Shown in pieces: positions 1 through 8,436 of a stretch of DNA of 31,104 nt (its first letter is position 1; every line of letters starts with the position of its first letter). The notes under the pieces were generated by a model. That model had not been told where the DNA came from. It made no database searches and was given only the letters and a program-made list of their open reading frames with translations. A program made the position numbers and the translations under genes. This DNA comes from Hypsibius dujardini. Lineage: Eukaryota > Tardigrada > Eutardigrada > Parachela > Hypsibiidae. The stretch lies in assembly GCA_001579985.1 (NCBI GenBank), contig LRSR01010140.1, positions 1 to 31,104 of the forward strand, given 5' to 3'.

Positions 1-3000
1 GAACAAGTACGTGGATGGATTCCTCTGACATGCATTCTTGACTGCCTACCTAACTGTTTGTGCATCACTCTTTATGTTTGTTCGTCTCTCTGTCTGTGTG
101 TGTGTCTGTCTGTCTGTCTGTGTGTCTGTGTGTCTGTCTGTTGTACCTTTCATGTCTATCGTATATCTGTCTGTCTGCTTGTCCTTCTGTCTAGTTTGTT
201 TGTCTGGCTGTCTGGTTGTTCATTTGTAAACTTGTCTGTCTAGTTTTGTCTATCTGTATCAATGTCTGTCTGCCTTTGTTTTTTTTTTGTCGGACTACCT
301 GTCTGTATGCCTGTTTTTCTACCGAGCTGAATGACCGTCGGTCATTTTGTCTCCCTCAGATTGAGCTCATCGAGGAGCTCCGCGTCGTATCCGGGCGCGC
401 CGGACTCGGGGCTGCCATGGACATTCGCCTGCGGATGGCCCTCGTCTCTGCCGTCTTCGATTATAACCCCAACATGGCGGCCAACATGAAGTCGGACATG
501 TGGAAGCGCCTGCTGGACGGCATCACCGACCTCCTGACCTACCTTAACGAGCACGGTGAGGTCGAAGTGGGTGACGAGGTGCAGGAGGAACAAGAGAATT
601 ACGACGTTACCGCGGGTCCGCTGCGAGTGCATGGGCTACCGTTGGCTTTGGTGGAACGGATGGATGAGGAGTTTGTCAAGGTTCTGCAGAACTGTGACGC
701 GCACTCACCGGATTATGTCGAGAACCTGAAGAGCGAACTGAAAGTGTGCAATATCATTGAACGCATGCAGGTATGTGGTTGGCTCTTTGGTGTCTATCGA
801 TCTTGTCGTTGTCCGACTGTCTATTTCTGGCTAGATGACTGCCTATTTTTACATTCGTCTGCATGTCTGTCTGTTTGTCTGCCTCTCTGCCTCTCTGCCT
901 AACACTCAAGTCTAGTGTACAGTATGTCTGCCTGTCGGTCTGGTCTGTCTGTCTGTCTGATTGTTGATTTGTGTGTCTTCCAGCTAATCCTTTCCGTCAC
1001 GCTTTCCCTGTGTGCCTTTTTCTGTCTATGCCCAGTGCACTGCGTGCAGGATGACCCACATATCAGTAATGCCATTCTTTATCTATGACAGTACTATCTG
1101 GAATCGCATGACGCGGACCGCGCGGACCTCTGCCGCATCTACGAGCGCCGCATCAGCCATCTTTACTACAAGATCGACAGCAAGTTCTTGGCCGCCCAGC
1201 GGTCTGAGAGCCCCCTCGCCGGGGAGTCCTCCCTCGATGTGATGGACAAGCTGTGCGCTTACATCTACAACAACGACGACACCGATCGTATTCGTTTGCG
1301 GGCCATCCTAATGCGTGTCTACCACCTGGCGCTGCACAACGAGTGGTACGCCGCACGTGACTTGATGTTGATGTCTAAGACCCAGGAGACAATCCATTTG
1401 GCCGATCCGCCTACGCAGGTGCTTTACAACCGCGCCATGGTCCAGTTGGGCATTAGTGCATTCCGCCAAGGTATGTTGGGGACGTGATCGGGCGTTTTCC
1501 GTGCGAGGTGTATCTATCTGTCTCTCTATCTGTCTGTATGTCTGTCTGTCTGTCTGTCTCTTTGTATGTCTGTTTGTCGGTCTGTCTGTTTGTTTGTCTG
1601 ATTGTCTATTCTATCTGCATGTCTTCCATCTACATGGCTGTCTCTTTGTATCTGTCTGTCTGTCTGTCAACCTATTTGGCTTGTCTGTCAGGATTCCTTC
1701 CGGTCTGTTTGTCTTACCTCTTATTGATTGATGTAAAGTCCTTTTCCATCCCATTTCTGTCATAGGCAACATCAACGAGGCCCATAACGCCCTGATGGAC
1801 ATTCAGAGCAGCGGCCGGCCCAAAGAGCTCCTCGCTCAGGGTCTCCTCCCGGTGCGTCAGCACGAACGTTCCGCCGAACAGGAGAAGATTGAAAAGCGCC
1901 GTCAAGTCCCCTTTCACCAGCACATCAACCTGGACGTGCTTGAGTGCGTCTACCTCGTCTCGGCCATGTTTATTGAGGTACCCGTTATTGTTGTTTAAAA
2001 GGAACTTAACGTGATGGCAAGTTCGGGTTTCTTGGATTTAAAAGAAAAAACTTATTATTGTATTCGTTTAAATATCAATTTCTATAATTTTATATTCATT
2101 TTTATTAAAATTAATATATATAATTAATTTAATCAGAGTTTCTAAGATTTTTTTCAGTTTAAAATATAGTTGTACATTAAATAATTTATTATGCAGGTGC
2201 CGTATCTGGCGGCGCATGAGAACGATCAACGCCGGCGCATCATCAGCAAGTACTTTTACCATTCGATGAAGCAGAGCGAGCGGCACGCGCTGAGCGGTCC
2301 GCCCGAGACCCTGCCGGAGTATGTGATCGCGGCGAGTAAGGCCATGAAGACGGGCGACTGGCGGCGCTGCAAGGAGTTTGTCCTGTCGGAGAAGCTCAAC
2401 AAGCGGGTGTGGGACTTTTTCTACGAGCCCGAGAAGATCCGCACCGTGTTGGCGCGACGCATCCAGGAGAGCAGTCTGCGGTGCTTCATGTTCACCAACA
2501 GCGCATTCTATGACGCCATCTCCGTGCAGACACTCAGCGAGATGTTTGAGCTGAGCAAAGAGGTGAGATTCTTTTGGGCCGCAAGATGGCGCCACCGGAG
2601 GAGTTACCTCGGGTAGTGCGTAAGGGAACATACAAGAATGACGTCAGCGCCTGATATTAGGCGACCGTACCCCCCTCCCTTTCGTCAGAGCTCGTCAGAA
2701 AAGCTTAGACCCCCCTTGTTCTTCAAGCCCTGACATCAGTTCGAGCCGACCTGACGTCAGGGCTTGAAAGTTATATTGGCAAGTATTGGCTAGTTGCGTT
2801 CGACAACTTTGCCACAAACTCAAGATTGCACTTCTAATCTACCTGTTTAAGCGCCATCGCTTCCTTCGAATTTTTCCGTTGAGTTGATGAAGAATACCAC
2901 AGAAAGCTCAATGAAGATAAAAACTTTAGCAGAGACAGAGAATTGGCGAAAAATCGAAACGATATATGCTGACGTCAGGGCCCCCACCCACTTGGCGTCA

Positions 3001-4004
3001 GACCTCCTCATCAAAGTACAACCCCCCCCCATACCCTAAAAGGCGCTGACGTCATTATCGAATGTTCCCTAATGAAGGAGCTAAATGGCTTGACTCGGGT
3101 AGTGTGTCATGTTGGTTTTTGGGGCCGCAAGATGGCGCCACTGGAGTTGAGCCATTTACCTCCGGTAGTGCGTAAGGAAGGAGCTAAATGGCTTGACTCG
3201 GATAGTGTGTGTCATGTTGGTTTTCTCATTTCTTATGGAACATAACGGCAGTGTGATGAATTTGTTCGACTGTTCTTTTTTTAATTTAGTTAAATTCTCA
3301 GAAGTTTGTGAGGGTTGTTCTAAATGCCCGGGGACCTGGACTTTATCGTTCCCTTGAAAATGATGCAGATCAGTTTGGCCTGGCATTACACTGAAAGTCG
3401 GTAGCACAAGTCTTCTTATTTTCGTTTCAAATCACAAATCAGATCGTTTTCAGTTTCAGTGAACTTCTAATTCAAGTTGCGTTTATTTTTATTGGAAATC
3501 ACCAACTCGAATCGTTTCTTTTGAAGTCATAATTCAAAATTATGTTTTATATTTTTCCGTTTAAAATTGACCTTGGATAATGGTAATTTTTAATGTAGTG
3601 TCTTGCAATTTATTCTTTCCTCTCAGGATATTTTGAGCCTGATCGGGAAGATGATTGTCAGCGAGGACCTCGCGGCGTCGGTGGACGAGCCGAGTCAGAC
3701 GGTCATCATGCACCGGACGGAGCCGAGCCGCGTGCAGCAGCTGTCCCTGCAGCTGGCGGACAAGCTCACGCAGTTTGTCGAGAGCAACGAGCGCATGCTG
3801 GAGATGAAGAATCCCACGTTCCAGCGCGGCGGCAACAAGGGCTGGCAGGACCGCAGGAACCAGCACGGCGGCGGCGGCCAGGATCGGCAGCATCACGGCG
3901 GCGGCGGGGGCGGTCAGCATCACCACGGCGGCGGCGGACAACGTCACCACGGCGGCGGGAACCAGCAGCATCAGCAGCAACACCAAGAAGTCGCTGGCTA
4001 CTAG
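1..4004 (+). CDS. eIF3c: Eukaryotic translation initiation factor 3 subunit C, 3' part of gene (six exons)
   Basis: eIF3c is a core PCI-domain subunit of the cytoplasmic eIF3 complex, which binds the 40S ribosome and other initiation factors. Exons: 1-6 (last two codons, EQ, before GTACGT), 360-770, 1092-1470, 1766-1977, 2197-2562 and 3627-4004 (TAG). All borders are GT..AG, and phases agree throughout (one phase-1 junction at 1470/1766, the rest phase 0). The joined frame gives 583 residues, the C-terminal two thirds of a protein that is about 900 residues in human. Recognisable family segments include [53 protein letters not shown], the PCI core beginning [10 protein letters not shown], and the winged-helix end with [10 protein letters not shown]. 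The last about 55 residues form a Gly/His/Gln-rich tail ending AGY, in place of the Tyr/Arg/Gly tail of vertebrates. Identification is very secure; the N-terminal third lies outside the window. Confidence 0.95.
86..310 (+). repeat. (TCTG)n microsatellite in eIF3c intron
   Basis: Imperfect TCTG/TGTG tetranucleotide array filling most of the 353-bp intron 7-359. On the sense strand it is pyrimidine-rich and runs towards the acceptor. It creates several open frames coding only CLSVCLSV-type repeats, which are not genes. Confidence 0.9.
860..958 (+). repeat. (TCTG)n microsatellite in eIF3c intron
   Basis: Same degenerate TCTG array, same orientation, inside the 321-bp intron 771-1091. Confidence 0.85.
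1508..1695 (+). repeat. (TCTG)n microsatellite in eIF3c intron
   Basis: Third eIF3c intron (1471-1765) filled with the TCTG array, again with TCTG on the sense strand. The next intron (1978-2196) lacks it and is instead plain AT-rich. Confidence 0.85.
2576..3226 (+). repeat. Tandem duplication of a ~110-bp unit, first copy split by a MITE
   Basis: Two copies of one unit lie in the 1064-bp eIF3c intron 2563-3626. Copy 1 starts near 2576 (GGGCCGCAAGATGGCGCCAC), is interrupted at 2624-3069, and resumes at 3070-3120 (GAAGGAGCTAAATGGCTTGA). Copy 2, 3121-3226, carries the same two halves without interruption. Each copy contains AAGATGGCGCC, which resembles a YY1-type site, but nothing shows that it is used. 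Confidence 0.85.
2624..3069. mobile_element. 446-bp MITE with 29-bp TIRs and TAA target duplication (PIF/Harbinger-like)
   Basis: Terminal inverted repeats 2624-2652 and 3041-3069 match at 26 of 29 positions and begin GGGAACAT. The element is flanked by TAA at 2621-2623 and 3070-3072, and the second tandem unit at 3121-3226 shows the empty site with a single TAA. It has no coding capacity. Inside is an 18-bp hairpin stem (2722-2739 with 2751-2768). The palindrome TGACGTCA occurs four times (2639, 2752, 2970, 3047). A three-base TAA duplication is typical of PIF/Harbinger elements, so that family is inferred. No autonomous partner is visible. Confidence 0.85.
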
Positions 4005-4429
4005 ACATTTCATCACCGGCGGTGGTCGTCTTGAATGTTAACTTATCATCCTTGTTATACCTGTGCTCTTGGAAACGACCAGTCGCTGTTGATTGAGCTT
4101 GCGTGGGGACTTTCGTTGTCATTTTTTAAGTGGAGAGTTTGTCGGAGCGGCTCTTTCTGACTCGTGGTTTGCACGCTTTGATGCTCTGGCATATTTCCGA
4201 GTCTGTAAAGTTTGGGGCGTGATGGAGAGTTGAGAGTTCTTTAGACGGAAAGGTCGGTCGACGAGGTAGGGAAGAATGACCCCTCGGATCGGCAGTGAGA
4301 ATTCAGCTTTAACGGAACGAGGAGACCGATTCAGGTCGGCATTGAGCATGTGCGGTTGATATCACATCACAAGGAGTCGTGAATGTGATGGAAGATCTCG
4401 CTCGCAGTGGAAACTGCTGGGATGTAGGA

Positions 4430-4435
4430 ATTAAA
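4430..4435 (+). other. Possible poly(A) signal ATTAAA of eIF3c; 4005-4543 otherwise non-coding
   Basis: The variant signal ATTAAA lies 426 bp after the eIF3c stop. No canonical AATAAA is seen nearer. The rest of 4005-4543 is presumed 3' UTR and spacer; I see no other structure in it. Confidence 0.3.
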
Positions 4436-4543
4436 GGTTTTGGACGACAGTATTGGGCCTGGCGGAACGGAGGAAGAACAGTTTACTGTACAGACAAACA
4501 AGAATAACTTCGTCAAGAAGAATGACGGAAGTGGATAAGCAGA

Positions 4544-4910
4544 TTATCGGCTCAATTCGGGAGAGTCGGTTGGGCCTTGTTCGACGTCGTCTAGGACGTG
4601 TATGGCAATGCTACCCAACGTCAGTAGACATGCCGGCTGACAGTCTTTCACCAAGTGGTAGCCATGCTTTTCGAGATGACTGTTGATTCCCGTGACGTTG
4701 TAGGTGCCCTTCAGGCAAGCGCCAGAGTTACTGCCAACCATGCGGCCACCGCAGTTGGCAGCATGGACAGGTCCTCGAAGGTGGACAATGAAATTCGGCT
4801 GGGAGGCAGTGAAGTGAGAGCACACGTAGCACTGATGCTGGTGAAATACAGGCGTGGATGGCATGACGGGAGTTTCGACGGGATTGGAGGTAAGAGGGAT
4901 AGACCGATTC
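4544..4910 (-). CDS. Putative terminal exon of a Ly6/quiver-like Cys-rich secreted or membrane-anchored protein
   Basis: On the minus strand a pyrimidine tract made by the adjacent (TCTG) array ends in TTTAG at 4911, after which a frame stays open for 121 codons to TAA at 4544-4546. An alternative acceptor (TATTTCACCAG) would start the exon at 4837, just before QCYVCS. The residues follow a Ly6/uPAR or quiver-like spacing: CYVCS, then NCGG, GACLKGTYNVTG and VKDCQPAC. Proteins of this type are small disulfide-rich secreted or GPI-anchored modulators. No hydrophobic GPI tail follows the last Cys pair, and I cannot find the upstream exons with a signal peptide, so this may be a partial gene or a relic. 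Codon use is GC-rich like the neighbouring real exons. Confidence 0.5.
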
Positions 4911-4913
4911 CTA

Positions 4914-4914
4914 A

Positions 4915-4952
<38 letters not shown>

Positions 4953-5020
4953 GGATGGACGGACGGACAGACAGACAAACGATAACAGACTGGCAGACTG
5001 ACAAAGAAACGGACAGACAG
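4914..5020 (+). repeat. (CAGA)n microsatellite
   Basis: CAGA array on the plus strand (TCTG on minus), directly upstream of the minus-strand Ly6-like exon, where it would serve as that exon's polypyrimidine tract. The following stretch to 5380 shows no supported gene. Confidence 0.9.
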
Positions 5021-5382
5021 GCAGAAACCTGAGCAGACAAATATATTCAAATTGGCCGGTGGTGCGCTGATTAGCGCTGATTACAAAATGGATCGTTTGA
5101 TTCGTTGATTGCTGAAGGACAAAATAGAATGTCTAAGCCTGTGTGCTTCACTGTGGGATTGATTGATGGATTGGCCACGCACAGACACATGCGACACTTG
5201 CCGAGGCATTTGACGGCGTACCGTTTTGCAGCATCCACTATTTCATGCGCCATAGGAATAAACATGTCAGCTAGGCTTAAGTTGGCGCTCTCTATCTACA
5301 ACAAGTCCCACCTATTTCAACAAGTTCAACAGGTGCAACTTCTATAAGTGAGCAAAAATCAAGGAAAATTTCCGCTAAAATT

Positions 5383-5449
5383 GCCCACCCTTACGTAGAA
5401 AGTGCCCACCCTTGCGTAGAAAGTGCCCACCCTTGCGTAAAAAGTGCCC
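5383..5449 (+). repeat. 21-bp minisatellite, three copies
   Basis: GCCCACCCTTRCGTAGAAAG units start at 5383, 5404 and 5425, with a fourth truncated start at 5446. It lies in the spacer 5021-5820 upstream of the dehydrogenase gene; I see no other structure in that spacer. Confidence 0.85.
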
Positions 5450-5820
5450 CTAGGCCACACCTCTCGGACCCCTAGCTTCGCATCAGCTGTTCGTTCATTC
5501 ATTCGTCGTGGCAAAAACAAACACTTGTTGATTTCTGAATTTTGTACAACTTTATTAAAGGCAAGCAAAGAGTAATTTGCATGCATTTTTAGTTATCGTC
5601 AGAGTTGTTCGTGGCGAAGGGATCTCCGTTTGCAGCGCCACGCCGCACTGCGCAGCACTTCATCCTTGAGAGGAAATCTTGATTCCAACCGAGCCCATCA
5701 GGTCTTCGCCGCGCACTCGTTTCCGGAGGATTTATTGATCATTGAGCTATCGTTTGCGTGTTTCTGCGGAGTGCAAGGGTTTGTTTTACGTTACAGAACT
5801 AGTTTTGAGACCGCGGCAGG

Positions 5821-7142
5821 ATGGGGACTTCTTCCCGTCTTCTCGTTACTCGGTCAGCGCCCACGAAGGCTTGCACGGAGATTGTTCGTCGGTATGCCAG
5901 TAACTTGGCAAGTCAAACAAGGCCCGCCGAACTTGAAAAATCCGCGATCGAGCCGGAGCGAGTGGTGGTTGCGATGGACGAGGCGAAGAGCTTCATCGAG
6001 CGATGTGTCCGCAAAGGCGGCGTGAACACTTCCCACGCCGAGCAACTGGCCGACGTCTTGGTCACTGGCGATTATCGAGGACACTTTTCGCACGGCCTCA
6101 ATCGAATTGGTTGGTGCTTAATCGCTTGCATTTCATGGGACATGCACTGAGGCAGACATACGGCAGTATCGTTCCTTCATAGTTGGCTTGTGATTGATTG
6201 ATGTATTGATTGACTTCAATCCGGATCTCAATCAATCAATCAATCAATCGAATAATGGATTGATGTATTGATTGGCTTTAATCCGGATCTGAAGCAATCA
6301 ATCAATCAACTAAAGGATGTATTGATGGATTGATGTATTGATTGACTTCAATCCGAATCTCAAGTAATATATCAATCAACCCACGGATTGATTGATTGAT
6401 GTAATGATTGACTTTAATCCGGATCTCAAGCAATATATCAATCAATCCACGGATATTATGCTACAGTTGCCCCCAAACTGAAGATGTTTTATTTCCTGAA
6501 CCAAGAGATGTTTTCGTTTTGGTTGCAGATATGTATTTGGGGGACTTGAAAAAGAACCTGACCAATTTGTCCGGCGTGCCTTGCATCTTGAAGGAGACAG
6601 TGTCGACGGCTCTCGTGGACGGCAACAACTTAATGGGTAAGTATTTAGTAGCTGTAAACATATTCAGGCATCTGAGGCGGGCCTAAATTTTAACAAAGGA
6701 TGGCTTAGTAAGATTTGCAAGTGCGATTGTTTACTCACTTATTGTGTTTTCTTCACCAGGACCCGTTGTGGGGAATTTTGCGATGGACCTGGCGATTAGG
6801 AAGGCCAAAGACACCGGCATCGGTTGGGTAGCCGCTCGAGGTACGTTTAAGACTTGGACTTTGTCTGTTCGTTGAGATCTCGTTCGCGTTTTAGTTTGTG
6901 TGGAGCATCAATGCCTCCTATTTCAGGCTCAAACCACTATGGCATTGCTGGTTATTATGGACTCCAGGCAATCCGCTCCGGCTTGATCGGGTTTTCTTTC
7001 ACAAACACCAGCCCGTTGGCCGTACCGACCAGAGCAAAGCAGGTTCGGGGAATCTTTTCGAAAAGTGAAGCCATATTATATTTGGCATGTAAACAAGCAG
7101 ACAGGCAGTCAAGCAGACAGACAGACAGACAGACAGCACAGC

Positions 7143-7198
<56 letters not shown>

Positions 7199-8263
7199 GC
7201 ACAAAAGTGCAAGAATCTTTGAGATATAAGGGGATATCGAGTTTGTCTGTTTTAGACAGCGCTCGGAACCAATGCTTTCTGTGTGATGGCACCCGCGGCG
7301 AACGGGGATTACTTTGCCTTAGACATGGCGACAACGACCGTGGCAATCGGCAAAGTCGAGCTAGCCATGCGGACTGGCCAGCAAGTTCCCCTCACATGGG
7401 GTGTCGATAAAAACGGCAAGGAGACGTCGAATCCGGCCGAGATTTATCACGGCGGTGGACTGCTTCCTATCGCAGGTATGGTCTAGCACGACACTGTTTC
7501 TCTAACTGATGACGGAGAGAAACTAACGGCAACGTCATCCTGATAGGCGGAGAGGCCTCTGGCGGCTACAAGGGCTACGGATTGAACGTCTTGGTGGAGA
7601 TTTTCTGCGGCATTCTGGGGGACGCCGCGTTTGGCCCGCTCGTCCGATCGTGGCAGAATCCGTCTACGGAAGCTAATCTGGTAAGACGTAGGCTGGATTC
7701 GCAGGATAATGGCTAAATTGCGTGATGGCAGACAGATAGACACATACACCTGTCAGATACAACGACATACAGACAGACGGTCAGGCAGACACAGACAGAC
7801 AGACAGACAGACAGACAGGCAGACAGACAGACAGACCGACCGACCGACCGACAGGCAGAAAGGAAGGCAGACAGACAAACCAACAGACAAATGAATGGAC
7901 TTAGACAGCTCTCTCGATATTTTGTCACAGGGTCAATGTTTCGGCGCGATCGATCCCGGCTGCTTTGGGAATAATTTCGCCGAACGACTCTCTGCATTCC
8001 TGAACATCTTGCGCTATCTTGAGGCGGTATTTTACTGCCTTATGCAATACTTGTTATAGAGAATGTAAGCTCACGATGTCTACTCTTTTTAGGCTGATCC
8101 CAAGAAACCGGTCCTCGTCGCAGGAGACCCAGAGCGACAACATATGGCGAAATGCGAAGAGTTGGGTGGAATTCCTTACCATGTCAATCAGATTACGCAT
8201 TCCAATGAGGTCGCTCGGTCGCTTGGAGTGGCTCCTCTTCAGACACTAAGCCATCACGTCTAG
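5821..8263 (+). CDS. Malate/L-lactate dehydrogenase family (Ldh2/YjmC-like) NAD(P)-dependent oxidoreductase, complete, 8 exons
   Basis: Members of this family oxidise 2-hydroxyacids such as malate, lactate, sulfolactate or ureidoglycolate with NAD(P); the substrate here cannot be told. Exons: 5821-6109, 6529-6636, 6760-6840, 6927-7042, 7256-7475, 7547-7680, 7931-8026, 8093-8263 (TAG). All borders are GT..AG with matching phases (1,1,1,0,1,0,0), giving 404 residues. Family motifs in order: GHFSHGLNRIDMYL (with the conserved His), LVDGNNLMGPVVG, ARGSNHYGIAGYYG, FTNTSPLAVPT, GTNAFCVMAPA, FALDMATTTVA, GGEASGGYKGYGLNVLVE, then DPKKPVLVAGDPE. The core starts near residue 58; the first 50 or so residues are rich in Arg, Ser and Ala with almost no acidic residues early, which could be a mitochondrial presequence. 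The start is the first ATG of the open exon. Bacterial members are about 330-360 residues, so the extra length is N-terminal. Confidence 0.93.
6191..6455 (+). repeat. ~66-bp minisatellite, four copies, in dehydrogenase intron 1
   Basis: Units start near 6191, 6255, 6324 and 6389. Each has ATTGATTGATGTATTGATTG followed by ACTTTAATCCGGATCTCAAG and then CAATCAATCAATC. The ATTG and CAAT halves of one unit are complementary, so every unit can fold into a hairpin. It occupies most of the 419-bp intron 6110-6528. Confidence 0.9.
7097..7200 (+). repeat. (CAGA)n microsatellite in dehydrogenase intron 4
   Basis: Near-perfect CAGA array in intron 7043-7255; on the sense strand it is CAGA, the opposite of the eIF3c introns. 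Confidence 0.95.
7725..7892 (+). repeat. (CAGA)n microsatellite in dehydrogenase intron 6
   Basis: CAGA array with a CGAC-rich interruption near 7833-7852, within intron 7681-7930; same orientation as in intron 4. Confidence 0.92.
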
Positions 8264-8436
8264 TGATTTCTTTTGTAGGAAAGTGAATTTTGTTTTCGAT
8301 TCATTCATCTGTTATTTAGTCACAAATTTAGCATTCCGGTTAGAGGCACACACAAACATCTTCATTTTCTAGTTGAAAGAATTTTTGAATACGTTTTTCT
8401 GGAATTGTGTAATATTTTGAGGCTTCTCAGGCGTCC

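Noticed and set aside
38-330. Open frames rich in CLSVCLSV, here and at 1456-1765, 8560-8993, 6955-7212 and 7713-7997
   Set aside because: They are translations of (TCTG)n/(CAGA)n arrays inside introns, not proteins.
3561-4122. Long minus-strand open frames opposite the last eIF3c exon
   Set aside because: They are antisense shadows of the Gly/His/Gln-rich eIF3c tail; the plus strand is clearly the coding one.
5071-5265. Minus frame with a Cys cluster (CLGKCRMCLC), possible upstream exon of the Ly6-like gene
   Set aside because: No signal peptide, no convincing splice pair to the 4910 exon and no family spacing; left uncalled.
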